Origin: Thiohalophilus sp.
GTDB lineage: Bacteria > Pseudomonadota > Gammaproteobacteria > UBA6429 > Thiohalophilaceae
Direction: 5' to 3'
Length of the DNA: 64,000 nucleotides
Assembly: GCF_034522235.1 (NCBI RefSeq)
Contig: NZ_JAXHLN010000003.1
Span: 2,170,001 to 2,234,000, forward strand
Shown: positions 10,354 through 18,780 of the stretch, in pieces
How positions within the stretch are numbered: the first letter of the stretch is position 1
Layout of the letters: every line of letters begins with the position of its first letter
The notes under the pieces: generated by a model
The model's database searches: none
What the model saw: only the letters and a program-made list of their open reading frames with translations
Told to the model about the DNA's origin: nothing
Position numbers and translations under genes: made by a program

Positions 10354-10771
10354 ACTCATTCTCCTTACAGCTCTTATGATATTTCGATCTATATCGTTAT
10401 TATCTAATAGACGACACCGGGAAAACCTGCGTCGTTGTTCTGGTGGTAAAACATCCAGCTACCACTTTACAAAAACATTACCTTATAAGCGAATACCGAT
10501 GCAACCCGCCAGCGAACAAATCAACCCGGCGCATTTTGATCAAAGCCTTTTCGGGGCACAACAAATTTATGTATGACAAAAAGATGCAGAAAATATGTAA
10601 GGAAGTTCATGTTATTTCGTCTAAATCGGGTTTTGCGCTGTTGGCGACATCCGAGATTGTCTTTAGCCGATTGCCGGACACCGCGTTGCTATGTCCGGCC
10701 TACCACTCTCTCATAATGGCCTCCTTATAGAACTTGCCGGTTCAAAGGAGGTCATTTTCTAATTAAAGTGA
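10354..10771. other. Gene-poor spacer of about 420 bp
   Basis: Between the DsrE-like gene and the repeat next to panD no convincing protein gene is seen; the two short frames here have no family features. Two structures stand out: an inverted repeat GCCGGACA...TGTCCGGC (10673-10699), and on the minus strand an AAGGAGG ribosome-site-like sequence followed by ATG and a five-codon frame (Met-Arg-Glu-Trp-stop) just before that hairpin. This could be chance, a leader or part of a small RNA. Confidence 0.4.
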
Positions 10772-10882
10772 CAATTTTCAATGTTGAGTTTTGAGTGACG
10801 GTATTCACTAACCAATTCAAAATTCATCATTCAGAATTCAAAATTACTTTACGTCCTCCGCGCCTTTGCGTCCTCTGCGTTA
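10772..10882. repeat. Intergenic hairpin repeat (class B arms plus one class A arm)
   Basis: AT-rich arms at about 10772-10799 (AATTTTCAATGTTGAGTTTTG) and 10813-10846 (AATTCAAAATTC, ATTCAGAATTCAAAATT) form a hairpin. A class A right arm follows (10851-10882, CCTCCGCGCC, GCGTCCTCTGCG) but the matching left CGCAGAG arm is missing. It sits 63 bp downstream of the panD stop. Confidence 0.8.
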
Positions 10883-10945
10883 TTTTCCAGAGCGTCAGGG
10901 GAAAGAGACATTACCCTGAAACTCGCCAACAAACGGGAACGAAGG

Positions 10946-11326
10946 TCAGGCGACCTGGACGGGGATGGTATTGCGGGTGTGGGTGATTTTGTTGTGCTCG
11001 TCGAGATAGACGAGTTTGGGCTTGTAGGTGGCCAGTTCTTTCTGATCCAGGCCGACATAGGCGCAGATGATGATCACATCGCCGGGATTGGCCTTGTGCG
11101 CGGCGGCGCCGTTGACCGAGACGATGCCGGAGCCGTCTTCGGCGCGGATGGCGTAGGTGGTAAACCGCTCACCATTGGTGACGTTGTAGATTTCGATCTG
11201 CTCGTATTCGCGGATACCGGAAACTTCCAGCAGTTTGCCGTCGATGGCGCAGGAACCTTCATACTCCAGCTCCGAGTGGGTTACCCGTGCCCGATGCAGT
11301 TTGGCCTTCAGCATGGTGGTCATCAT
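10946..11326 (-). CDS. panD: Aspartate 1-decarboxylase proenzyme
   Basis: PanD makes beta-alanine from aspartate for pantothenate synthesis. The precursor cleaves itself at Gly-Ser to give a pyruvoyl cofactor; the site is visible as YEGSCAID near residues 22-29. Length (126) and the N-terminal pattern [25 protein letters not shown] match the family. Further conserved sequences are [28 protein letters not shown]. It lies 117 bp downstream of panC on the same strand. Confidence 0.97.
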   Translation of the reverse strand: MMTTMLKAKLHRARVTHSELEYEGSCAIDGKLLEVSGIREYEQIEIYNVTNGERFTTYAIRAEDGSGIVSVNGAAAHKANPGDVIIICAYVGLDQKELATYKPKLVYLDEHNKITHTRNTIPVQVA

Positions 11327-11442
11327 GGTCCTGCGCTTCCTTCTCTGAATACGAGAATCTTTTCCGGACTGTTTATTTTAGCATGCCCGCCCGGGGCTTC
11401 CTACCAGACAAGGTCTTCTTTTATAAGGTGTTTTTAGCGCCA

Positions 11443-12318
11443 TCACTTGACAGCGCCGGCGCCTTGCGGCTGCGAGGCGCCGATCCGCAGGTTGTCGATC
11501 AAGCGGACCTCACCGAGGCGGGCGGCACCCAGCACCACGGCCGGCGCGCCGGCGCGGGGAGGCCGCAGGGTCGTCGCATCGCGCACGCTGACATATTCGG
11601 GGGCGAACCCGGCATCCGCAAGCCGCGCCATCGCCGCCGCTTCCAGCGCACTCAAATCGGTCTCGCCCGCGCGCCACTGCTGGCCAACCCATTGCAGGGT
11701 GGCGTATAACTCGGGTGCCTGCCGGCGTTCGGCCGGTTTGAGCCCGCCGTTACGCGAGCTCATGGCCAGGCCGTCCGCTTCCCGGCAGGTCGGCAGGCCG
11801 GCCACTTCCACGGGCATATTCAGATCGGCCCCCAGTTTACGCACCACCAGCAACTGCTGATAATCCTTCTCGCCGAACAGGGCGATATCCGGCAAGACCG
11901 CCTGAAACAGCTTGGTCACTACCGTGGCGACGCCGGTGAAATGACCGGGGCGATGCGCGCCTTCCAGTTCCGAGGTCAGCTGCGGCACCTCCACCCGGGT
12001 CACAGCCTCCCGCCCTTGGGGATACATGGCCGTCTCGTCCGGGGCGAATACGGCCGCCACACCCAGCGCCGCCAACTGTTGCCGATCCTGGTCAAACGTG
12101 CGGGGATAGTGCCGGTAGTCCGTGGCGTCGTTGAATTGCAGCGGGTTGACAAAAATACTGACCACCACCCTGTCGCCCCGGCGCGCAGCCTCGCGCACCA
12201 GGCTCAGGTGACCTTCATGCAAATTGCCCATGGTCGGCACAAAGGCAATGCGCCAGCCGGCGGCCCGCCACGACAGGCTTTGCAACTGCATGTCGCGTAC
12301 GGCATCGAAAATCCGCAT
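11443..12318 (-). CDS. panC: Pantothenate synthetase
   Basis: PanC joins pantoate and beta-alanine using ATP. The 291-residue protein has the nucleotide-binding MGNLHEGHLSLVREA, VSIFVNPLQFN, GVATVVTKLFQAVLPDIALFGEKDYQQL and GLAMSSRNGGL, all characteristic. It follows a small lipoprotein gene by 6 bp, so it is likely in one operon with panB, and panD follows. Confidence 0.97.
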   Translation of the reverse strand: MRIFDAVRDMQLQSLSWRAAGWRIAFVPTMGNLHEGHLSLVREAARRGDRVVVSIFVNPLQFNDATDYRHYPRTFDQDRQQLAALGVAAVFAPDETAMYPQGREAVTRVEVPQLTSELEGAHRPGHFTGVATVVTKLFQAVLPDIALFGEKDYQQLLVVRKLGADLNMPVEVAGLPTCREADGLAMSSRNGGLKPAERRQAPELYATLQWVGQQWRAGETDLSALEAAAMARLADAGFAPEYVSVRDATTLRPPRAGAPAVVLGAARLGEVRLIDNLRIGASQPQGAGAVK

Positions 12319-12324
12319 GAACGC

Positions 12325-12642
12325 TTAGTCGGCCTGCTTGCACCGATAGACGTTATAGACCCGCTTGCCGTTCTCGATACCGGAGATGGCGACGATGGTA
12401 TCGCCTTTGAGATCCACGGCATGGTTGCGCGCCAGGGTTTCCAACTCGTCCTGCATGGTCGCCTCCTTGCGCTCGACACCGGCCACGGTGGATTTGACCG
12501 AGACAGTGGTCTTGCCCATCAGCTTGCAACCTTCGACATGTTCCGTCTCGACTACCTTAACCTGTTCAGCAGCCGGATCCAGCTTGACCCAGCTACAACC
12601 CTGCAGGGCCACCAGTGCCAATACCACGAGAAGTTTTTTCAT
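12325..12642 (-). CDS. Small DUF4156-type lipoprotein
   Basis: The 105-residue product starts with a lipoprotein signal, MKKLLVVLALVALQGC, with the modified Cys at residue 16. The mature part (KVVETEHVEGCKLMGK, TVSVKSTVAG, ETLARNHAVDLKGDTIV, VYNVYRCK) resembles the DUF4156 family of small envelope lipoproteins, with two cysteines that could form a disulfide. Function unknown. It is inserted between panB and panC, which are more usually adjacent, so expression is probably shared but a role in pantothenate synthesis is not implied. Confidence 0.8.
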   Translation of the reverse strand: MKKLLVVLALVALQGCSWVKLDPAAEQVKVVETEHVEGCKLMGKTTVSVKSTVAGVERKEATMQDELETLARNHAVDLKGDTIVAISGIENGKRVYNVYRCKQAD

Positions 12643-12699
12643 ACTGTTCTCCAGAGAAACGTTGTTTTACTTAGAACCTTTCGTGTTCTCAAGGTTCGC

Positions 12700-13521
12700 T
12701 TATTGATAGGTATGCTCCGCTTGCGGGAACTCGCCGGCTTTGACCTGGCGCACATATTCCGCAATCGCCGCGTAAACGCCCTTGCCCGGGCCCAGTTCGC
12801 CCAGAAAGTCCTTTACGAAACGCAGCCGTTTACCCGGGGTAATACCCAGCAGATCATAGATCACCAGCACCTGGCCGTCGCAGCCGCTGCCCGCGCCGAT
12901 GCCGATGGTGGGAATCGACACCGCAGCGGTAATCTGTGCGGCCAGTTGTTGCGGGATACACTCCAGCACCACCAGTCCCGCTCCGGCCGCTTCCAGGGCC
13001 ACGGCATCCTCGATCATCTGCCGGGCGGCGTCGGCATCGCGCCCCTGAACCTTGTAACCGCCCAGCTCATTCACCGACTGGGGCAACAGCCCGAGATGGC
13101 CGCAGACCGGCACGCCGTTGTCAACCAGATGTTTCACCCGCGGTATCAGTGCACCGCCGCCTTCGAGCTTGACCATGTCGGCCCCGGCTGCCAGCAGAGC
13201 GCGGCCGTTTTCCAGCGCCAACGCGTCCGTGGTATCACTTTGATAGGGCATATCGGCGATCAGCAACGCCCGTTGCCGGGCCCGTGCGACATGACCGGTA
13301 TGATAGATCATATCGGCCATGCTCACTGGCAAGGTCGAATCATGCCCCTGGATCACCATACCCAGCGAGTCGCCCACCAGTAATACGTCCACCCCGGCCT
13401 GTTCGCACTGACTGGCCAGACTCGCGTCATACGCGGTCAGCACCGCGATCTTCTCACCGCGCTGTTTCATCTCGCGCAACGCGCGGGCATCCGGGGGAGG
13501 TGTGGTATCTGTCTGAGTCAT
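12700..13521 (-). CDS. panB: 3-methyl-2-oxobutanoate hydroxymethyltransferase
   Basis: PanB adds a hydroxymethyl group from methylene-THF to ketoisovalerate, the first committed pantothenate step. The 273-residue TIM-barrel protein shows KIAVLTAYDASLA, DVLLVGDSLGMVIQGHDSTLPV, ADMVKLEGG, VCGHLGLLPQSV and PTIGIGAGSGCDGQVLVIYDLLG. Its ATG overlaps the dgk stop by 4 bases (ATGA), suggesting translational coupling. Confidence 0.97.
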   Translation of the reverse strand: MTQTDTTPPPDARALREMKQRGEKIAVLTAYDASLASQCEQAGVDVLLVGDSLGMVIQGHDSTLPVSMADMIYHTGHVARARQRALLIADMPYQSDTTDALALENGRALLAAGADMVKLEGGGALIPRVKHLVDNGVPVCGHLGLLPQSVNELGGYKVQGRDADAARQMIEDAVALEAAGAGLVVLECIPQQLAAQITAAVSIPTIGIGAGSGCDGQVLVIYDLLGITPGKRLRFVKDFLGELGPGKGVYAAIAEYVRQVKAGEFPQAEHTYQ

Positions 13522-14171
13522 AATTCCAGCGGACCGGGATTGAAATAGTGCCTGCCGCTGCGGATTTTACTGATCTGCTCCAGCAGCAGCGCATAATCCT
13601 GCGCCTTGTTGGCAAAGTCAATTTCCGCGGCGTTGACGATCAACAGCGGCGATGCATTATAGTCATGAAAAAACGCCATATAACTTTCACTCAGCCGGTG
13701 CAGATAGTTGGGATCCAGACTGCGTTCATAAACGCGGCCGCGTTCGGCAATGCGCTTGCGCAACACCTCGACCGGCGCTTGCAGATAAACCACCAGATCG
13801 GGACGTGGGCCGCTCACCGCCATATGTTGATAGACCTGATCATAGAGCTTGAATTCCTCGGCATCCAGGGTCAGCTCGGCAAACAACCGATCCTTTTCCA
13901 TCAGAAAATCGGCCACGCGTACCGGGGCGAACATATCGCTCTGTTGCAGGGTTTGGATCTGGCGCACCCGTTGAAACAGGAAAAACAGCTGGGTCTGCAG
14001 GGCGGCGGCACGGGGGTTCTCATAGAAACGTTCCAAAAAGGGGTTTTCGTCGGCACCTTCGAGAATCAGATCCGAGCCGAAAGAGTCGGCCAGGCGCCGG
14101 GCCAGCGTGGTCTTGCCCACCCCGATCGGCCCTTCCACCACAATATAACCGAGAGAACCGCTATCACGCAT
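13518..14171 (-). CDS. Deoxynucleoside kinase (dGK/dCK family)
   Basis: The product (217 residues from the ATG at 14169-14171) has a P-loop VEGPIGVGKTTLARRL near residues 12-27, the ERF/ENP segment and Q(T)QLFFLFQR typical of deoxyadenosine/deoxyguanosine kinases, VADFLMEKDRLFAELTL, and the LID-like RKRIAERGRVYE. It likely phosphorylates a salvaged deoxynucleoside; the exact base is not decidable. The open frame extends further upstream but would cover much of folK. The start overlaps the folK end by 8 bp, giving the tight pcnB-folK-dgk-panB order known from many gammaproteobacteria. Confidence 0.88.
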   Translation of the reverse strand: MRDSGSLGYIVVEGPIGVGKTTLARRLADSFGSDLILEGADENPFLERFYENPRAAALQTQLFFLFQRVRQIQTLQQSDMFAPVRVADFLMEKDRLFAELTLDAEEFKLYDQVYQHMAVSGPRPDLVVYLQAPVEVLRKRIAERGRVYERSLDPNYLHRLSESYMAFFHDYNASPLLIVNAAEIDFANKAQDYALLLEQISKIRSGRHYFNPGPLEL

Positions 14172-14655
14172 CGTGCAGACGCTCCGGCCGATCCGCCGCG
14201 ATCCGGGACAGGAGCGCCTGCAGCGAACCGTGGCCCAAAATGGTGAAATCGGGCGCGACGATCTCCTGCAACGGGAACAACACAAAGGCGCGTTCAGTCA
14301 TGCCCGGGTGCGGAATGGTTAAACGTTGATCGTTGATCGTTTCCTCGCCATAGAGTAACACATCCAGATCCAGGGGACGCGGACCCCAACGTTCTCCCTC
14401 GCGCACCCGTCCATGTGCCTGCTCGATCGCCTGCAAGGCATCCAGCAAGGCATGCGGTGACAATTCGGTCTCCAGGGCGACCACCGCGTTGATATAGTCC
14501 GGCTGATCGGCCGATCCCATCGGCGCCGAACGATACAACGAGGAGGCCGCGCGCAGCCGTGAGGCGCGCAGCTGTGCCAGTTCGTACATTGCCTGTCTCA
14601 CCTGGGCGAGCGGATCATCGAGATTACTGCCCAGGGCAATGTAGCTGTCAATCAT
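14164..14655 (-). CDS. folK: 6-hydroxymethyl-7,8-dihydropterin pyrophosphokinase
   Basis: HPPK transfers pyrophosphate from ATP to hydroxymethyl-dihydropterin in folate synthesis. In the 163-residue product the signatures are YIALGSNLDDPLAQVRQA, DQPDYINAVVALET, and RWGPRPLDLDVLLYGEE, followed by LTIPHPGMTERAFVLFPLQEI. The start overlaps the pcnB stop (ATGA). Confidence 0.97.
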   Translation of the reverse strand: MIDSYIALGSNLDDPLAQVRQAMYELAQLRASRLRAASSLYRSAPMGSADQPDYINAVVALETELSPHALLDALQAIEQAHGRVREGERWGPRPLDLDVLLYGEETINDQRLTIPHPGMTERAFVLFPLQEIVAPDFTILGHGSLQALLSRIAADRPERLHDA

Positions 14656-15926
14656 GTCTGTTTTTTCCGGCGCCGTCGGCCGCGTCGGCTTTTGGTACCC
14701 GGCGACACGGTCTGCAGCATTTCCCGCTGGATTTTTTCATCCGCCTGCTGAAACTCTGTCCACCACTCACATAATTCATCCAGCGGCTCACCGGCCTGTT
14801 TACGCAGCAACAGAAAATCATACCCCGCGCGAAAACGCGACTGCTCCAGCAGCCGGGCCGCCCGCTTGCCCTGACGTCTGACCAGACGCGCCTGCATCTG
14901 CCAGGTTTCCTTCATCGGCAGGGTGAAACGTTTGGGAATGGTGATACGCCGGGTCTGCTGTTGCACCACGTCCCGTCCCGCCTGGTGAAGAGCCTGCAGT
15001 TCGGATTCATCCTGTTCCCGCAACAGGGCCGCCTGCTGCTGAACCGGCGGCCACAACAGTACCCCGAACAAAAAGAACGGGGTCACCGGTTTTTCATCCT
15101 GAATGCGCCGATCGGTATTCGCCAGGCCCGCTTCGATAAAGCGCCGGGTATAGCCACCATCGGTTTGCAGCCGTTCGGCCGTCTGGGGAAACAGAAACTG
15201 GAACAGGCCGTATTTGAGCAACAATTCGAACGTCTGCACCGCATGCCCGGACATGAACAGTTTCAGCATTTCCTCGAACAGGCGCGCCGGCGGCACATCG
15301 AGCAGACGCTCGCCATGGCGGGCAAACATCCCCTCAAGTTCGGGATCGAGGCTGAAGTCCAGCTTGGCCGCAAAGCGCAGGGCGCGCAGCAAGCGTACCG
15401 GATCCTCCTGAATCCGCACATCGGGGTCCCCAATCATGCGCAAGCGCTGTTGTTCCAGATCCGCCATGCCGCCGGTGTAATCGACGATGGAAAAATCCTC
15501 GATGTTGTAATACAGCGCATTGACCGTGAAATCGCGACGAAAGGCATCTTCTTCCAGGGTGCCGAAGACGTTATCCCGCAAAATCATCCCATCGGTCATC
15601 ACCCCGTCCTCGTCGCCGTCCCGATGCTGGGCCCGGAAGGTGGCCACCTCGATGATGTCCCGCCCGAAATGGACATGCGCCAGGCGAAAACGGCGGCCGA
15701 TCAGCCGGCAATTGCGAAACAGTTTTTTGACATCCTCCGGCGTGGCGTCGGTCGCCACATCGAAATCCTTGGGCTGATGACGCAACAATAGATCGCGCAC
15801 GCCGCCACCGACCAGATAGGCGGCAAAACCGGCCTTTTTCAACCGATACAGCACCTTGAGAGCATACTCACTGATATCGGCGCGGGAGACCGCATGGGCA
15901 TTACGTGGGATGATTTCTGGCTGCAA
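14652..15926 (-). CDS. pcnB: Poly(A) polymerase I
   Basis: PcnB adds poly(A) tails to RNA 3' ends, marking them for decay. The 424-residue class II nucleotidyltransferase has AAYLVGGGVRDLLL with catalytic acidic residues in KDFDVATDATPE, the RRFRLAHVHFG segment, RRDFTVNALYYN, and DPVRLLRALRFAAKL. The C-terminus is strongly basic (GTKSRRGRRRRKKQT), which is usual. It heads the tight pcnB-folK-dgk-panB run and is divergent from the TraF-like remnant. Poly(A)-driven decay is relevant to the many 3' hairpins in this window, but that link is only an idea. Confidence 0.95.
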   Translation of the reverse strand: MQPEIIPRNAHAVSRADISEYALKVLYRLKKAGFAAYLVGGGVRDLLLRHQPKDFDVATDATPEDVKKLFRNCRLIGRRFRLAHVHFGRDIIEVATFRAQHRDGDEDGVMTDGMILRDNVFGTLEEDAFRRDFTVNALYYNIEDFSIVDYTGGMADLEQQRLRMIGDPDVRIQEDPVRLLRALRFAAKLDFSLDPELEGMFARHGERLLDVPPARLFEEMLKLFMSGHAVQTFELLLKYGLFQFLFPQTAERLQTDGGYTRRFIEAGLANTDRRIQDEKPVTPFFLFGVLLWPPVQQQAALLREQDESELQALHQAGRDVVQQQTRRITIPKRFTLPMKETWQMQARLVRRQGKRAARLLEQSRFRAGYDFLLLRKQAGEPLDELCEWWTEFQQADEKIQREMLQTVSPGTKSRRGRRRRKKQT

Positions 15927-16076
15927 CGGGTGATAGCTCGTAATATACTAATTATTAAAGCAATTTGATTAGTGTCCGATAATAACAAAAAATCGGCAGA
16001 ATCACGCACTTTTCGCCAACCTGTTCCCGGAACCGGATCGCCGGGACCCCTTGCCAAATAGAATAAAGAGGATGCC

Positions 16077-16637
16077 ATGCGACTGACACGCCCGCTACTC
16101 ACTGCCTCCCTGCTGGGATTCAGCCTGAACGCCGCCGCCCTGCCCTTTGCCACCTACGAGGCCCGCTCGGCCGGGATGGGCACCACCGGCGTGGCCAGCA
16201 GCAACATTGCCTCGGCCCCATTTACCAACCCGGCCATGCTCGCCGCCCAGCGCTTCGAGGATGATTTTTCTCTCACCGCCGGTGTCGGTGTGCAGGCGAT
16301 TGATAACGAAAATCTGCTGGAGGACCTCGAGGACTTCAGCGATGCATACGATTCCGGTGATCTTGCCGGCATGGATGCGGCGGCCAGCCGTGCCGACGGC
16401 AAGCGGCTCGATGTGATCGGCAACGGCGCCCTGAATGTCGGCTTCTCGGCGGAAAAATGGGCCGGGGCGGTCAGTGCCAACCGCTATATCCAGGCCAACA
16501 GCGGTGTCCGATATCTCGGCACCAACGGCATCGATTCGGAGATCGATCTGGTCGGCCTGGAAGTGACCGAAATCGGCATCAGTTTTGCCCGCCAGTCTGG
16601 AAGTCGGACACCAGCGCCTTGCGGGTGTCTTCGCTGA
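16077..16637 (+). pseudogene. Truncated TraF-type outer-membrane protein gene
   Basis: The frame encodes a signal peptide (MRLTRPLLTASLLGFSLN, AAA cleavage region) and then sequence typical of the N-terminus of conjugal-transfer TraF-like outer-membrane proteins: ATYEARSAGMGTTGVASS, APFTNPAMLA. Family members are several hundred residues long. Here recognisable sequence stops at about residue 173 (SFARQ), near base 16600; beyond that the frame reads antisense through the 3' end of the DUF3501 gene. A deletion seems to have joined the 5' part of this gene to the 3' end of its convergent neighbour. A start with MRLTRP preceded by AAAGAGG is clear. The family call is moderate; the truncation is inferred from length. 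Confidence 0.6.
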
Positions 16638-17178
16638 CCGGCGTAACGCTGGTTGTCAGGTTCTCGTGATCGACTCCCATGTTGATGGCGGCGCCGCCCT
16701 TGACCGCTTCGACCATGGCCGGTTCGAACTCAAAACGCATAAAGTGTACCGACGAAGTCTTGGTCTCGTCTTCACGTTCCATGTCCTCGTCGGCAATGGC
16801 ATAAGCCTTGTCGTGGCCTTCGATCTGAACCCACACCTTGTCTTCCACACCGATCAGCTGGGTCAGCGCTTTTTTGCGCTCCTGTTCATCTTCGTATTCG
16901 ATCATGAAGGTGGCTTTGAGGTTGCTGCCATCGGGAATTAACGGATTGTAGGCATCCAGCTCTTCCTGGATCCCTTCCTGTTCAAAAATGCGCTCAACCC
17001 GCAACATCTCCTGAATCTGGTACTGGATAGTCAGCCGATCCTCGAAGTACAGAGTCGCATTCTCCGACAGACGAACCTTGCGATACGTTTTATGCGCCAG
17101 CACCTGATTGCGGAAATCCTTGCGTTGTTTCGCATACTCTTCCAGCGACATCAGATCGTCACGTGTCAACTTATCCAT
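16579..17178 (-). CDS. DUF3501 family protein
   Basis: The 199-residue soluble product (KLTRDDLMSLEEYAKQRKD, YFEDRLTIQYQIQEMLRVE, NLKATFMIEYEDEQER, GVDHENLT) is a recognisable DUF3501 protein. Function is unknown, but the family is repeatedly found next to rubrerythrin and a CCG-type Fe-S protein, exactly as here. GAGAGG lies 7 bases before the ATG. The last few residues (DFQTGGQN) come from DNA shared with the end of the truncated TraF-like gene, so the native C-terminus may have been slightly altered by the rearrangement; the bulk of the domain is complete. Confidence 0.85.
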   Translation of the reverse strand: MDKLTRDDLMSLEEYAKQRKDFRNQVLAHKTYRKVRLSENATLYFEDRLTIQYQIQEMLRVERIFEQEGIQEELDAYNPLIPDGSNLKATFMIEYEDEQERKKALTQLIGVEDKVWVQIEGHDKAYAIADEDMEREDETKTSSVHFMRFEFEPAMVEAVKGGAAINMGVDHENLTTSVTPVSEDTRKALVSDFQTGGQN

Positions 17179-17234
17179 TATCGAACCTCTCGAATCGGCT
17201 TGTGTATTCGGTCAACAACAAAGTAACTAAAATC

Positions 17235-17300
17235 TCACCACCAAGACACAAAGACACCAAGCAAAAAATTAATCTTCGTGTCTTGGCGTCTTGGTGGTGA
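17235..17300. repeat. Intergenic hairpin repeat (class E, AAGACAC units)
   Basis: Inverted arms TCACCACCAAGACACAAAGA... (17235-17261) and ...TCTTGGCGTCTTGGTGGTGA (17274-17300) are separated by about 12 bp. A very similar hairpin overlaps the ribD stop at 29463-29537, and a decayed one follows soxA at 42490. Confidence 0.88.
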
Positions 17301-17308
17301 GTGCTTTT

Positions 17309-17348
17309 CCTCGTCCCTCGTAACTCGTCCCTCGGCCCTCGGCCCTGT
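17309..17348. repeat. Right half of a class C repeat
   Basis: CCTCGTCCCTCGTAACTCG and CTCGGCCCTCGGCCCTGTT match the right arm at 4944-4975 almost exactly with one extra 7-bp unit (CTCGGCC). No left arm is present here. It ends 3 bp before the stop codon of the Fe-S protein gene, and is fused directly to the class E hairpin. Confidence 0.82.
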
Positions 17349-17351
17349 TGC

Positions 17352-18686
17352 TTATATGCCGTAAGCAACCCGTAGCAGGGTCATCGGGTGTTCGGGATGC
17401 GAACCGTCACGCAGGCCGTTTTCGATCTGGTGGCCGGCCATGACGCAGTCGCTGGTATAGTGGTCCGGTTCGGCCTGTTTGACCTTGTTGACCACCGGGC
17501 GGCAGATTTTCATGGAAATCTCGTGATACTCCTGTTTCACCGCGTAGGTACCATCATGACCGGAGCAGCGCTCGATGACTTCAATCTCGGTATCCGGCAC
17601 CAGCTTCAGAGCGTCCCGGGTTTTCAGACCGATGTTCTGTACCCGCTGGTGACAGGCCACGTGATAGGCAACCTTGCCCAGTTTGTTGGGGAACTCGGTC
17701 TTCAGTTTGCCTTCCTTGTGGCGCAGCATCAGGTATTCGAACGGATCGTAAAAGGCCTGCTGGACTTTTTTGACATCCTCGTCATCGGGAAACATTAGCG
17801 GCAGTTCCTGCTTGAACATCAGCGCGCAAGAGGGAATCGGCGCGACCAGGTCATAACCTTCATCCACCAGTTTGGCCAGCACCGGAATATTGGCTTCCTT
17901 GGCCGCGGCAACCGATTCCAGATCGCCCAGTTCCAGCTTGGGCATACCGCAACACTGTTCTTTCTCGGCCAGCACCACCGGGATGCCGTTGTGTTCCAGC
18001 ACGGCGACCATGTCTTCATTCATGCCCGGCTCATTGCGATTGCCGTAGCAGGTCGCAAACATGGCCACCTTGCCCCGGGTGGTCTCGCCGGGATCGGCCT
18101 GCATGTCGCCGCTGCCCTTGAAGCGCTGGCGATACGACTTACTTTCAAACCGCGGCAACGTGGCCTCGGCGTGAATGCCGGTGACAGGCTGCATCAGCTT
18201 GCGCAGCGGCTTGGTATTATTCACGGTATTGACGGTCTGGGCGACCACCGGGATGCCGGCGATCCTGCCGACCGTATCGGTCGAAGAGAGTATCTTGTTG
18301 CGGAAACTCGTACCCTCTTTTTTGAATTTGACGGCCTTGGCGCGCAACATCAGGTGTGGAAAGTCCACATTCCATTCGTGCGGCGGCACATAAGGACATT
18401 TGGTCATGTAACACAGATCGCACAGATAACAGTGCTCCACGACTTTCCAGTAATCTTCCTTGGCGACACCATCGACTTCCATGGTCTCGGATTCGTCCAC
18501 CAGGTCGAACAACGTCGGGAAAGAGTGGCACAGGCTCACACAGCGACGACACCCGTGGCAGATATCGAAGACCCTTTCCAGCTCTTCGTTGAGTGCCTGT
18601 TCGTCATAGAACGACTCACTTTTCCAGTCAAGCGGGTGACGGGTTGGTGCATCGAGACTACCTTCACGAGCGTTTGAACCGGCCAT
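17352..18686 (-). CDS. Fe-S oxidoreductase with CCG domains (HdrD/GlpC-like)
   Basis: The 444-residue protein has two 4Fe-4S ferredoxin motifs, Cys43-x2-Cys46-x2-Cys49-x3-Cys53 (CHGCRRCVSLCH) and Cys86-x2-Cys89-x2-Cys92-x3-Cys97 (CYLCDLCYMTKCP), then two cysteine-rich CCG regions: TCYGNRN...EQCCGMPKLE and ACHQRVQ...RCSGHDG. In the second, Ser replaces one Cys of the usual CCG. This is the layout of GlpC and heterodisulfide-reductase subunit D relatives, which pass electrons. No membrane helices are seen. It lies between rubrerythrin and DUF3501 genes, so it probably acts with the rubrerythrin, for example as its electron donor; this is inference. GGGGAG precedes the ATG. Confidence 0.88.
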   Translation of the reverse strand: MAGSNAREGSLDAPTRHPLDWKSESFYDEQALNEELERVFDICHGCRRCVSLCHSFPTLFDLVDESETMEVDGVAKEDYWKVVEHCYLCDLCYMTKCPYVPPHEWNVDFPHLMLRAKAVKFKKEGTSFRNKILSSTDTVGRIAGIPVVAQTVNTVNNTKPLRKLMQPVTGIHAEATLPRFESKSYRQRFKGSGDMQADPGETTRGKVAMFATCYGNRNEPGMNEDMVAVLEHNGIPVVLAEKEQCCGMPKLELGDLESVAAAKEANIPVLAKLVDEGYDLVAPIPSCALMFKQELPLMFPDDEDVKKVQQAFYDPFEYLMLRHKEGKLKTEFPNKLGKVAYHVACHQRVQNIGLKTRDALKLVPDTEIEVIERCSGHDGTYAVKQEYHEISMKICRPVVNKVKQAEPDHYTSDCVMAGHQIENGLRDGSHPEHPMTLLRVAYGI

Positions 18687-18780
18687 GAGAGCTCCCCGTT
18701 GTTATTAAATTGGGTGAAACGGAATTTGAAAAACCGGGATCAGGGTTCTGATCCCGGCTCTTTTCAAGTGCAACGCCGGA

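Noticed and set aside
11941-13383. 480-residue open frame on the + strand
   Set aside because: Antisense to panC, the lipoprotein and panB; composition is typical of a shadow frame.
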